A stretch of 64,000 bases of DNA from Chaenocephalus aceratus (lineage: Eukaryota; Chordata; Actinopteri; Perciformes; Channichthyidae), in the NCBI GenBank assembly GCA_023974075.1, contig CM043797.1, positions 13,068,178-13,132,177 of the forward strand, in the 5' to 3' direction. The notes below the pieces were generated by a model. That model saw only the letters and a program-made list of their open reading frames with translations. It was not told where the DNA came from and did not search any database. The position numbers and the translations under genes were made by a program. Below, in pieces: positions 52,890 to 64,000 of the stretch (positions are counted from its first letter, which is position 1; every line of letters starts with the position of its first letter).

Positions 52890-53849
52890 ATGGAACATTT
52901 CCCCCTCGTGATGAGGGCTCGGCTGGAGAGACGACAACGCAACCGTGAGCAATGTGAATACTACTGGAGAGCCTGGACACTCAGAGAATGGTTCCTCTGC
53001 ATACTTGCCATGATAGTTGTGTTAGGACTAGTCCTATATGTTATGTATCCATGGTCAGCATACAGCATGTCAGCCAAAATCGAGGTATCTAAGAGGTACA
53101 TGGGGAAAGCAGGGCGAACCATATGGGTCGAGGGGCTGGTCAAGACAGGGATTGGTAACATTACTCTAAGGGATGGGGAAGATAGCACAGTGCAGTTAGA
53201 CCCGTGCGACTACATGCATTGCCCCGACCCTAAGAAACTGGGGGGGGCAGACGCCTACATTTGCTATGTCAAGAGTGACAGTCACACCGCCACTCACTGC
53301 TCGGGGGACTGGGCTTTTGGTTTATGGACCACCGCGCACACCGATTGGGGTTATACCTTAAGGGACGACAAAACAAACATCAAAGGGAGATTGTCTATCT
53401 CCAAGGTCAATTCATCGAGCCCCGTTATCCTGTTGCAACTACAGGCTGCCCAGATATCAGACAAGGGTTATTTTGTTGTCTGTATGTATGTATCTGGCGC
53501 CGACCCGTGTGGCACATTTTACATAGACATCGCGCCCAAAACTCGGACCCCCGAAAAGCGTAAGCAACCTTTGACGCAACTGTTGACATCCATAGGTACA
53601 TCTACATTTAATCTATACATAGGCAATAACGACCATAGCAACATTTATGTGGGTCAGACCAGTAGTGGGATCACCGGTAACGTCTGGTGGCACACTCTGA
53701 GATCATTCTTGCAGGCCGCAGGACAAAATGGGTCATGTTATGCATGCACCCTTTTCCCCCAGGACTCATCAATGTCCGTGCCAGTTCGTCCGCGCTCTCT
53801 GACCCAGGTTGAACACCTCTGTGCGTTTATGGCTCTGACAAGGCTCTGA
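52890..53849 (+). pseudogene. ERV env: leader and surface-subunit region
   Basis: The start chosen is the ATG at 52890 in a strong context (CACCATGG); the frame is open 57 bases further upstream without ATG. Residues 1-34 are hydrophilic and basic, and 35-52 form a hydrophobic segment (FLCILAMIVVLGLVLYVM), so the leader is a long signal-anchor type. The ectodomain has several cysteines and N-x-S/T sites. A CYAC (CxxC) lies at residues 283-286 (53736), the motif that in gamma-type envelopes pairs with the TM cysteine. The frame ends at 53849, before the rest of SU. Envelope SU normally binds the host receptor. Confidence 0.75.
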
Positions 53850-54813
53850 AGACCGCGTAACCGAGTGGCGTTATGCTAGGCAGCTTCCCCCACCATGCAG
53901 TAATCGGTCTAACTCCCCTTTGCGTGCATCCACGTTTGATACCACATACACAAAGTACCAACCCGTCAGCCATGTGCACCCCAGTCATTTGAGAGGGATG
54001 AAACACAGCCTCTGCATCCAGAGAGTGTACCACAAAACGTCTCTTACACCACCTTATTTTTTCCTAGGCACTAATGAAGCTGAGCGCAAGTTCAGACAGG
54101 AAGACCTAACACTCCGTATTGCTCGTCATGGCAATACTCGCTCCCTCCACTGGATGACAGGCAGCGCCACTCCTCAGCTAACCTATCACTTCCCTCCATT
54201 CACAAGCCTAATTATCGCACCTGTTAAACCCTCTATATATGCTCTCCCCTTTCCTATCAGCTGTCTTCCAGGCGTCAACGCGCAACCCTCCTCCACCCCT
54301 TCGCCTCCTGCTTCCAACTCAGGGCCAAGCTCAACCTTCTCCCTTCCAACCGGACCTAACCACTTATCACCACCACCAGGTCTAGACCCAGGGGGGTTCA
54401 TCGGAAACGGTTCTTTCCCTTCCCGAATGATGTCCTACAAAACCTGGGCCTAGTCGCCAAAACACATTTCATTCACTTGTTATAAACTGTCATCATTATG
54501 TTTCATTTATATAATGTGACCGATAATAAACATGTATTTCATACATCACGTCTCTCCTGATTGAACTACTGGTTGTACTCGTATCCTACGGAACACGTGC
54601 AGTTACGGTGCTTACAAAATCTCGTATTGTCACATATCCGGTGCCCCTGAAAGAATCCTTTCTAACGTAGCATTCCCTGATGTTAAACATATTTCCCTCC
54701 AACTGGCCTGGCCCAGTGATGCTGGGTTTAGCGCGCCACAAGATTACATTTGGTTGTGAGGCGACAAGCTCTATCAAGTTCTGGCTCCCCTCTGGATAGG
54801 TACATGCACTCTA
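53850..54813 (+). pseudogene. ERV env: degenerate central region
   Basis: Between the SU frame and the TM frame the reading frame is lost several times. An open piece (53920-54453, no good ATG) has a Pro/Ser-rich stretch encoded at about 54290-54400. Whether that stretch is in the original frame is unclear, since other frames across it are also open in part. Near 54560-54660 another frame gives ELLVVLVSYGTRAV, which may be SU C-terminal. It lies where the remaining surface subunit should be but is too damaged to align by eye. Confidence 0.45.
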
Positions 54814-55524
54814 GTGGATTTGAATCCAGCAGTCACTGTACTCACGTCCTTAATGTACACGACACATCAATACCCAGAGTTCCAACACCCCGACCACCAC
54901 AAGGTAAAAAGAGATCTGACGTCCGCTGGAGCTAAATTCATGGGTGGCCTGTTCCCATGGTGGGGTACAGTAAACAATGCCCATAAAATAGATACCTTAC
55001 ACATCCAGCTAGAGAACCTCACTTACGAGACGACGCAAGGCTTCCAGGCATTGCCCCCATTCATAATAGCCTCTAGGAACATGCTCATGCAGCACCAATT
55101 TGCTCTTGACCTTTTGTTCGCCTCAAAGGGTGGCCTGTGTCATGTGATCGGTGACTCCTGTTGCACTTACATTCCCGACGCCACCAAGAACATCACTGAC
55201 ACCGTGCTGCATCTCAACGACCTGTTAGCCGACATGAAAGCGGATGACATATCCAACGCAGGTGGCTGGGACTGGTGGTCCTGGCTTACATCAGGCGGGT
55301 GGGAAGCATGGCTGTCTAGGATAGTTACACCCCTGGCGATCATTTTTGGCCTATTAATCAGTTGTACCTGTTTGATTATCCCAATACTGAAGAAATGCGT
55401 TTCCAGCATGGTATCCTCAGCTTTCATTCAGTATACTGCTATTCCATTACACGACAATCCTTTGCGCCACAGTGAGATAGACCAGCTAGAATCAGAAGAG
55501 TCTGATTCCGACACTACAATATAA
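54814..55524 (+). pseudogene. ERV env: transmembrane-subunit region
   Basis: An open frame of 236 codons, with no ATG at its start, so it depends on the upstream env frame. Counted from 54814, a basic cleavage-like KVKR lies at 30-33, a heptad-like stretch at ~55-100, then LASKGGLCHVIGDSCC-type sequence (here LFASKGG...) with the Cx6CC cysteines at 109, 116 and 117. A Trp-rich membrane-proximal segment (152-166) precedes a membrane anchor at ~170-192, and a ~45-residue acidic tail ends it. This is gamma-type fusion-subunit architecture. The piece itself is intact, but it is cut off from SU by frame breaks. Confidence 0.85.
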
Positions 55525-55702
55525 TCATGTGTACCCTCCTCTCTTATGCTTACATTATATTGGAGTCTGTCCTCCACAAAAACAGCCAGTTTTCTATGAT
55601 ATATTTGTGATGTGTTTACTTAAACCAGCGATGGAGTGTATTCATTGATGTGTTATATCAGTCTATCCTGTCATTTGTTTTTTTTATTGATCAAGTATGA
55701 TC

Positions 55703-55714
55703 AAAAGGGGAGAA
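55703..55714 (+). promoter_or_regulatory. Polypurine tract before the 3' LTR
   Basis: AAAAGGGGAGAA directly precedes the LTR's TGTAGTGG, as expected for the plus-strand primer of a retrovirus. Confidence 0.8.
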
Positions 55715-56201
55715 TGTAGTGGACATTTTTATTTTATCCTTATATGCTTAAACCAAATGCTTCTCATTTCCTGAGATGTGCTTTCTTTCATCCATCTACT
55801 CTACTTTGGGTTTATTCCCAGGCGCTTAAAGGCCACAGAGCTGCTTTGGCTACTGGGAGACTCACACACAGTCACACAAGAACTTCCCTACTCTGAGAAC
55901 CGTTATGCTATCTACAGCTCAAGGACAGAAGATGTCTAATAACAATGTGACTGTGTGAAGACAGATTTCTAACGTTCCCACTCCTTTCCTCTATAAGCTT
56001 TGCTACCACATTGTATGGCGCACACTCACGCAGACTATTCTATGCTCTGTGAGACCTGTGTCTATTTTTTCATTGTATCTTATGTTATTTGAAGCTTCAA
56101 ATAAATAACTAGAAAGACGGTTCTGTCTGATTCACCATTTATTTGTTTTGATCACTTTGACTTGTACTCTCCACAGTGTTGGGTCCTAGATTTCCATAAC
56201 A
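55715..56201 (+). mobile_element. 3' LTR, 487 bp
   Basis: Starts TGTAGTGGACATTTTTATTT, ends GATTTCCATAACA. It has a TATAA-like element (CTCTATAAGC, about 55991) and a polyadenylation signal (AATAAATAAC, about 56100), in sensible order for U3-R-U5. Confidence 0.85.
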
Positions 56202-56205
56202 CCCG

Positions 56206-58436
56206 CCATCTTGCGGCTCAGCAAAAAATTGGCCCACGGCCAAACTTACTTGCCTACCCCTGCTTTAGGGGCTCTGTATAAACTAGCAGCATTATTGGCT
56301 AGTTGTTTGGTTTGATATATCACTTGGGTCCAGACTGAAATATCTAAACAACTAATGTAAGGACTATCATAATATTTAGTATAAGCATTCATGGTCCCCA
56401 GTGGAAGAATCAAACTGATTTGGGTGTCTCCCTGACTACTACTGGCTACTTCTAGCATAAGTTAAATGTTGTGGTTTTTTGGTAAAATGTATTTTAACAG
56501 CAACTGGATTGATCCCTGTGACATTTGGTCCACACATCCATGTTCAAGTTGTGTAACTTCGGTGATGTCCTAACTTAACTTGTTTTATGACCAAATATCT
56601 CAAAAACGATGACATTGGAATCGATCTTGACTGTAATGTCAGCATACAAACACACACAGGTAAACACTTCTTCAGCATGTTAGCATTGTGAGTGCAAACC
56701 TCGAAGAATGCTGACAGCATTTAGCCCAAGGCCTTGCTGTGACTACGTAAAGCCTCGGGGGCTATATGGTGCATTATCCAATTAACCAAAAGAAAAAATG
56801 AACTATATACAGACAGTAAACTGTGCCTTAGTATTCTGATGATATGAATTATCAACTGTTTCTTTCATCAACACACAACCCAAAGCCCTTGTTATTCCCT
56901 TTTGTGAATGTTTCTATCAACACTGGCTATACATTGGATAATTTTCTGGGATTTAGTAGATAATATGTCATCTCAGGTAATACTTAAAAATGCAGAGACA
57001 CATGTGACAATAATCATATTATTACAGCATGGACCTGCATCTCACAAGACAATTGGGGGTTATTCAAATGGATCCAGCGAGAAAGAGTTTGCCCAACATG
57101 AGTTAGAGAATACTTTGCGACAATTATTATGAATCTGGTCCAATTGCTATTGATTACAGTTGAATTTAATGAATTTAAATGAAGTGGTAACCGACAAAAG
57201 TTCAGGATAATATGCCATTTCATATTGTAGCCAGTTTCGGCTTAATTTATGCTTACAGACCAACACTTTGTCATGTGCCTAGCCACTGCAGCCAGAACAG
57301 TTAGGCATGTTATGCTCTCTGACTGTCCTTGTAGGCAACTGGATTCAGTCCAGACTCTCCTCACTATGCTGGAGAGCTTCCCAATCTCCATCCTCTCCTT
57401 TCATTTGCAGAGGATGGAGGTGAGTGCCACAGGCGTGAAATCCTCCATGTCTACTTCCATGCCTTCAGGAGACATGGACTATAAAGTATGCCAATTTGAG
57501 GCCCACACGCTATTGTTAGGACCCACATGGACACTCTGGCTGTATGTTGAATCCCTGCTTCTATATTAAAACTATTTAAAAACACAAAAATGTGGGCCTT
57601 AAAAGCACAAAATGTGCTTCGGCTTTGTTCCAATGAGTGCTTTGTGCTTGAACGTTTGAACACATATTTCTCACTTTTTAACATACATTTATTACTTTTA
57701 AATTCGAATCAGCTTAATCTCCTGTCCAATTGCATTCCTATTCTGCATTTAAAATAACCACGATAATGGTTATAACAGTATTGCAGTCTAACATCAGGTG
57801 ATAGCTTCTGGTGTCTTTTTGAGCTGCCAGTATTTTGATTTCCTGGAAAAACTGGAAACGCTGCTTTGAGCTTGCTTTTTCCTGTGAGCCATCAGCCGAA
57901 AGGGTCTGCCAGTGTTGCTGGCTTGGTGAGTGTGAAATCTAATTCTATGGGCACAAATGACTGAGAGACATTTTGAAAAGACGTTGATTATATTGATTTT
58001 GACATTCTGCTGCTTTACAAGTGATTTAAGTGATGTAAAGTCTCACATATATTCTTGTTTTTTTCAGATTGGACTTTTTTTGTATATGTGGCCGGGAGGA
58101 GAGACTGCCACAGGCACAAGTCAGGAATAATGAGAAAGGTAACAGCACAGGAGGTGGGATAACTGACATTAGTTATCTGGGGTGTTCAGGGTTAGAACTT
58201 GTAAGGAGTGAAAAAGCAAAACCTTTATGGGAAAATATAAATATGGGAAAACTATTCAGGGTAAGTTTACGCAGGTAAATAATACAAAAACTATTATTTA
58301 AATGCATGTACGTGGAGATGTGTGATATGGTAGCAGAACAATTATTATATATTCAAAACATATTTTCCAATGATGTACTAATGAAGTAATTAAATTCATG
58401 GACACAATAGTGTGCAGTCTCACAATTGTCACAAGA
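56206..58436. other. Intergenic DNA without recognisable genes
   Basis: The first ~60 bases (CGCCATCTTGCGGCTCAGCA, CTTGCCTACCCCTGC) are the remainder of the repeat the retrovirus landed in. A short frame at 57249-57569 has no family resemblance. Nothing else supported. Confidence 0.45.
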
Positions 58437-59056
58437 GGCGCATTCACACTGCGGTACTTTTCCCACAAAGGTTCATGCGAACTTAGTTCATGCGAACTCT
58501 TTAGTTCAAATTAAATGAAGCCGCTGACGTCACTTCTTCTTCTTCTGCTTTGTGTTTACTGGCAGGCCGCAAACCACTTCACGGCGTATACTGCCGCCCA
58601 AAGTCCCCGGCCGGAAGTCCCCGGAGTTGGGGACTGGCTTCAGTAGAAGCTGCTGGGAGTCCCAGCAGCTTCTACTGAAGCCTTCCGAGTAAATCGCCAG
58701 AACGCCGACACCTCCTCATCTCCACCGCTCCCATGTTTTATTTTGTGTTGCCATAAGTTAGTCTCTCTGCGTTTCTTCGCTGGGCTAATGCTAATGCTAA
58801 TAATGCTAATGCGAGGATAATAAAATGGCAGCTTCACAAAACTTTTTGGGAGTTTTACGGGGCGTGGTTTGCAATCCGCCCAGCCAATCAGAAATATAGC
58901 TCTTTTCTCACAAAAGAGCCGCTCGAAAGTCCCTGCTAGTGGTAAAAAGGTTCGCATGAACTAATTTTAGTACCGGCTCTTTTTGGTGTGAACGCGATCA
59001 TGAACTAAGTTCGCATGAACCTTTGTGGGAAAAGTACCGCAGTGTACCGCAGCGCC
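58437..59056. mobile_element. 620-bp inverted-repeat element
   Basis: The left end (GGCGCATTCACACTGCGGTA, then TTTTCCCACAAAGGTTCATG) is the reverse complement of the right end (CATGAACCTTTGTGGGAAAA, then GTACCGCAGTG and a duplicated GTACCGCAGCGCC). The arms extend ~55 bases. No transposase. It contains a perfect 22-bp hairpin at 58636-58682 and a GCTAAT microsatellite near 58785. Confidence 0.82.
58636..58682. repeat. Perfect 22-bp hairpin with 3-base loop
   Basis: 58636-58657 is the exact reverse complement of 58661-58682 (core CAGTAGAAGCTGCTGGG), separated by AGT. Confidence 0.95.
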
Positions 59057-61384
59057 TATTGTCATCTCTAATGGTCAAAACGTATCCTAAAGTTGTGCTA
59101 TTCTCTACACTGCTGAACATTTAACATTTGAAAGTTGAAATTACTTGAAAGCTTCTTCTTCACCGTTATTTTCCCTCTTGCTGTGACACTGATGGCACTG
59201 AGCTTAAAAAGTTAAAAAGCATATTGTGTGACTGGAGCTGTATGCTTCCGCTCACTGAACACTTATTATGAACAGGGTTGCTTGACATTCACGAAATAAC
59301 TCCTTGTAGCCGCTTGTCCATCACTCTGAAGTTAGCTGTCAGCTACCATAAGTTAGTAATGGGTTCACACTGGGATAATTGGCTCAATTTATTAACTTGA
59401 TTAATCTGGCTCATGATGAATTAAGTTTCAAAAAGACTCCTGTCGAGCAGTCCAACTAAAGGGAGAGGCTGTCAGGGGCTCTTTGTCAAGATGTCATCTA
59501 CAAAGAACGCATCAGAAGGTTTCAAATGATGCGCACACTCACAGTCTTGTATGCCAGTTGGCTGTCACCTTATTATTCCTCTACACAGGTTTATATTTAA
59601 TGTAGAATTATCCTTATTGATTATATACAATGTGCAATATGTGGGAGAACAGTCAATACAAATATGTTTACATGTAATTTGAGGGTTCACTGATGAATAA
59701 AATATATCTGAATATGTTGCAGAATACATTTAAGTAGGTTATGATTACTCACAATGCTGTTGTATTTTTCATATGGTTAGTTTTATTGTCCATATTATTA
59801 TAATGGTATTGTTTTTCCAAATAGTTAATTGCATAATAACGTTTGAACAGTCATATCCTGTCACAAAACATGCTGATTATAGTTACAATCTGTAGAGTTT
59901 AAAATAAAAAATGGTTTTAATGAAAATGTGCAGGAATCTTGTGTTATTGTCTCACCATAGCTTACATGTTTGTCATTCCAATTTTTCTGACAATATCTGT
60001 TACCAGCTGCAGCTGTTGTGTAGCACCGGCTGCTAGTGAAATTATCCAACACCTTATGTTGCAGCAATAAAATATTACTGCCTCTAAAAAGCTGATTTCC
60101 TCACACCGAGCTCTATCCTACCATTGGGACCTGTTTAGTTAATTCCCCCGACCTCCATATTTTTAAATTCAACACCACATTGTTGTTGTGCAGACAGTAA
60201 CTCATCAAAGAGACTAACTGATGCTACCTGGAAAAGCGCAGTGAGCTTGAAAATATTTCCTTATATCTACAGGATATGCGTGCTGCAGCCATTTTTGTGA
60301 CGTGTTGCACTGTGTGGGCTTTCGGTATCCTGTCAAATCATGCAGGACAATAATGGTAGGCCCTGGACAAAACGCCCAGTAATCAGAAATAGACTGTGAT
60401 AAAACATGAATACGGATCTGATTGAGGCAAAGGTCAAGGTGGATAAGTCTAGTTATTATTGACCATAATTTCAGACTGACAACATTAGAAGACTAAATCT
60501 GTAGCTCTAGCCTGGCTGTTTGTCTGAAAGTGCCTCCCTCTGTGTTAATGGTTGTACTTCTGTTTGATCCAGCAGACATGGACCATTTTCATGTTCAATA
60601 TAGAATGTATTATATATGGTGGAAAGTGCATTTTGTTTTTTTTCCGATGCTGCAGCCTCAGTCACACTACCTTCCTGTATTTGACCAAGCTTGTTACTCA
60701 GTAAAGGCCCATTTGTTATCAGAACATTATCAGTGTCCCCCCCTCTAACGGACCTGGGCTGACCCTGGACCAGCGCAGGTTGGGCTGGCTGACCCCTTAT
60801 CTATTAACCAGAGCCTTTGCTACTTTTACAGCATTACATTCAAGATGGTCTGGTTTCTTCTTTACAGGAGGGATGGACCAATGGATGATCTGCATGAAAA
60901 CACTTCCTTAGAGATATGCAGCTCACAAAAATCACCAAGTCAATGTTGTTCCACTGTTGGTGAGTCATTACTTTAAAGACACATACTGTATGGATAAAGT
61001 CCTTTTAGTTATTTCATAACATAAAAATCTGTTACATTTACTAGCTTATACTATTCAGTGTTACATGTTTGTAGAGCAGTTTGTACTGCATCTCTTTACA
61101 CGTTTGTGTAATTTACAAATTAGAAAAGTGCCTTAAACCTGCATTATTTCGAATATCCAGCCACTTTTATCAAATGGAAGCCAAATATACAGAAGTCTAA
61201 GAAACTTACTTCTCATTTGATTGATTACTTCAGTTAATATGTTCCAGACTAATGGTCCCACCAGTTTTGAGTCATCCTTAATGCAGCATGACGTGAAGTT
61301 GTATATTGGTTCTATTAGGTTAAAATAGAGGATAACGTGTGTCAGTGTTGTCTGGTTTATGTACTTATTGTGTTTTCGACTTTC
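59057..61384. other. 2.3 kb AT-rich DNA without recognisable genes
   Basis: No domain-bearing frames, no terminal repeats, no RNA gene seen. Confidence 0.45.
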
Positions 61385-61582
61385 TTTAAAGGTCCCCTAT
61401 TATGCAAAATGCACTTTTGTTTTTAAAGCTACGGACCCAGAATCAGCCTTTCTCTAACAGGGCTGAAATAGATGGGTATGAGGCATGGCTAGAATGGGTG
61501 ATCTGTTTGGTATTTTGAGCAAAACATTTTGTCTGAGACCTATAATACATGCCTAAAAATAGTATAATAGGAGACCTTTAAA
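61385..61582. mobile_element. Short copy of the TTTAAA-bounded element
   Basis: 198 bases. In reverse complement it matches both ends of 4614-5199 (AAAATGTTTTGCTCAAAATA, TTTCAGCCCTGTTA) but lacks the ~390-base middle. TTTAAA at both ends. Confidence 0.85.
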
Positions 61583-62888
61583 CCTTCACAAAGTTCATTC
61601 TAACACCTTGCGTGACAAAACATATCTTGTTCAGCATTCATGTGCACTAAGCTCCACCCTCTTTTGACACTTACAGTTCCAAAAAACAAGATTGTGATGG
61701 CAGAAATGCAAAAAGTGGAGGCCAATTCTTGTGTGTCTATGATCCTTATCAATGTAACAATCTCTTTCGTATCCATTGTTCAGCTTGTGGATATCTTAGC
61801 TTAGGGAAAACTCGGAGGAACAAATTGCTTGGCTCTCTCGCAATTTGCCAAAATCCAGCAACTGCACTTCTTAAACTGACGGATTATAACTTTATCCCGT
61901 TAGTTATGACTAGATTTTCCCCTGTTTATCAGTATTTATGTTAAGCTAAGCTAATCCTGGGCCTGCTGGCTGTAGCAATACAAGGGAGGTTCAAAGTGGT
62001 AAACAAATATTACTTTTTCCCCCAAAATGTCCAACTATTAATTCAAACAATCTGCATTTCAGCTACTCAGCATCTCTATATCTAACCTTTCTTCTCCTGA
62101 TGAGCTCCACTTGTCAAACATAACGCTGGCACTTTACTTAAGGGTATCTTGATGGTACCTTTTATAAGAGCTACTATCAGACAGATCAGCATTTCTTATC
62201 CAAGATCTTGATTTTCTATCTCATCTGTGAGAAGTAAATTTTGCAGTTAGAAGTTAGGCTTACCTCCAGGAAGTAGCTGCTCATGCACCATCCTCACCTC
62301 AAGGCAATATCACCTTATACGGTTAATAAGCAGCTGAATAAAAAAATGACAATCCAAAGTCCGATGACCATTAAATCAAATGATTACATTACACAACTAA
62401 ATAGGGTGTTGAGAGAAATGCACTGTGACAATGTTTTGGTCGTGGTAATTGTCTGAAGTTAGTTAATAGTACCTTTTATTTAATATAAGGAAACAGTCTT
62501 CCCTTTTATGAGCATGTTTTCACTGGGTCTGAGATAAGTTAATTAAAATATAGTGCTATGGTGATACATTCTAAGGAACTTCTCAATTACGGCTTTTCAC
62601 AAAGCAGGTCAGGTGAAGGGTGATAATGCTGTGTGTCTTTTCAGTAATTATATTAATGATAGTTCTCGGATAAGAAATGTAAGGTCACAGTGAGTGATTT
62701 GTGACATGCATTCATGTGCCTATTATTCACATTGCCTTCGGTGAGCAGTATACCTAAACTGTTGTGAAATCTTCAATGTACAATCGACCATTCATTTTCA
62801 AAATCACCAAAATAGTTAACAATCCATAGACAGACAGACATACAGACATATAGATATGAATGCAAAGATAGAACCCTGAATAAGTCTT
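61583..62888. other. Intergenic DNA without recognisable genes
   Basis: AT-rich, with nothing identified. Confidence 0.45.
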
Positions 62889-63010
62889 AAAGGGGCCCTA
62901 TTATGCTATTTTTCAGGTTCCTACTGTATTTGTATTTAGTGCCTCTACTGTGACATGTTAACATGCTTTAATGTTCAAAATGCGCTTTATTGTTCTCATA
63001 CTGCCTGTGC
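62889..63010 (+). mobile_element. Truncated end of a GGGGCCCTATTATGC-type repeat
   Basis: TAAAGGGGCCCTATTATGCT is a terminus I recognise as a widely dispersed teleost repeat. The companion end is absent; it runs into the next repeat. Confidence 0.5.
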
Positions 63011-63021
63011 TGCAGCACACT

Positions 63022-63275
63022 AAAACTACTGGGTTAAAAAATAACCCAATCATAACCCAGCTGCAGAGTCACTATAGGACAGAACATGCGCTGGGTTGTC
63101 TTAACCCATGTGCTGGGCTGGATAATTTTAACCCATGTGCTGGGCTGTTGATTTGACCCAAGCTAGTGATTGAAATTAACTATATCACTGGGTTAAATAT
63201 AAACCATACATTGGGTTGTTCATTTGACCCAAGCTAGTGATTGCAATTAACTATATTGTTGGGCTAAATAGAATA
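63022..63275. repeat. CTGGGTTAAAAAATAACCCA repeat cluster
   Basis: A palindromic start (CTGGGTTAAAAAATAACCCA) is followed by alternating GGGTT/AACCC motifs and a ~75-base direct repeat (TTTGACCCAAGCTAGTGATT...ATTAACTATA at about 63151 and 63224). Confidence 0.75.
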
Positions 63276-63832
<557 letters not shown>

Positions 63833-63860
63833 TTGTTAAAGTGCAACTTTGTTGGTAGGA

Positions 63861-64000
63861 TTAAACTGCCAAAAGCTTTTTCAGGCTCAACACCCTGGGC
63901 TTCAAGTTCCCCTCATCCAGGCCCATCAACACATTCTGGGTGAAGTCGAAAGTGTTGGCCAAGTCTTTTGGGTAGCTCAGATGCAGGGCAAAGGTCAGTG
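63861..64000 (-). CDS. C-terminal end of an ORF that continues beyond the window
   Basis: The minus strand is open from the window edge to a TAA at 63863-63861, giving about 45 residues. It reads LTFALHLSYPKDLANTFDFT, then QNVLMGLDEGNLKPRVLSLK and a Lys/Leu-rich finish. It recalls the C-terminus of an expanded group of teleost proteins, often annotated as sterile-alpha-motif-like, whose last domain ends with an ALxLxYPxxLxxTFxFxQxVxxxL pattern. The function of that domain is not known to me. It is the only piece here that looks like non-transposon coding. It could be a pseudogene; the exon's start lies outside. Confidence 0.5.
   Translation of the reverse strand, partial: LTFALHLSYPKDLANTFDFTQNVLMGLDEGNLKPRVLSLKKLLAV

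Larger units (their letters stand above)
48923..56201 (+). mobile_element. Endogenous retrovirus, gutted, with 4-bp target duplication CCCG
   Basis: Both outer ends match (TGTAGTGG... at 48923; ...CCATAACA at 56201) and CCCG flanks each side (48919-48922, 56202-56205). From left: a 90-bp 5' LTR remnant, GC-rich minisatellite, about 2.5 kb of unrelated repeats where gag and most of pol should be, the integrase C-terminal half, a minisatellite, a decayed env, a purine tract and the 3' LTR. The envelope organisation (CxxC in SU, Cx6CC in TM) points to a gammaretrovirus-like lineage. It cannot replicate: gag, protease and RT are absent and env is broken. Confidence 0.85.

Noticed and set aside
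57249..57569. Possible host exon near 57.35-57.48 kb with a GT-like end
   Set aside because: No recognisable protein family and no consistent splice pattern with neighbours.

Overview
The window looks like nuclear DNA of a ray-finned (teleost) fish, packed with mobile elements and holding almost no host coding sequence. The evidence is the content: a DIRS retrotransposon, a CR1/L2/Rex-like LINE, a Ty3-type gag-protease remnant, a gamma-type endogenous retrovirus, many hAT-type elements (several with 8-bp target duplications), long-inverted-repeat elements, long (TG)n tracts and many minisatellites. All functional assignments come from reading motifs and repeats by eye; no database search was possible.

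Layout. 1-3592: a decayed DIRS element on the minus strand (RNase H remnant, RT lost, ORF1 frameshifted and interrupted). 3593-12680: AT-rich DNA with a short hairpin, a TTTAAA-ended non-autonomous element (4614-5199) and an internally deleted hAT that keeps only its BED finger and its C-terminal dimerisation piece (6872-8069). 12680-18960: GC-rich inverted-repeat element, hAT ends, a broken Ty3 gag-protease, and a hAT MITE inserted into an older repeat. 18960-27310: a THAP-domain fragment next to an RT scrap, two copies of a long-TIR element, and a hAT (25097-27081) that splits the BED finger of an older hAT. 27300-31950: an inverted-repeat element carrying a 3.1-kb minus-strand LINE. 32000-35100: mostly featureless.

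35160-48760 is the most intricately nested part. A foldback element (35801-37971) with 6-bp target duplications sits inside an older repeat whose uninterrupted copy lies at 41480-41998. The foldback is itself split by a hAT (36058-36790, 8-bp duplication). Next come an element with 12-bp ends (38149-40076), a three-unit fused array of a TACTACGAA-ended element (42046-44385), a second copy of the BED hAT interrupted by a solo LTR (44964-45791), and a complete non-autonomous hAT (47560-48753).

48923-56201 is a gutted endogenous retrovirus with matching 4-bp duplications: a 90-bp remnant of the 5' LTR, an integrase C-terminal half, a decayed envelope gene and a full 3' LTR. 56200-63860 is sparse (one 620-bp inverted-repeat element, a short sister of the 4.6-kb element, an ACTGGGTTAA-type repeat, a TG tract). 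The last ~140 bases hold the only plausible non-transposon coding piece, the C-terminal end of a minus-strand ORF that continues out of the window. No working multi-gene system was found. The window's value is as a dated stack of insertions, several with in-window empty sites or paralogues.
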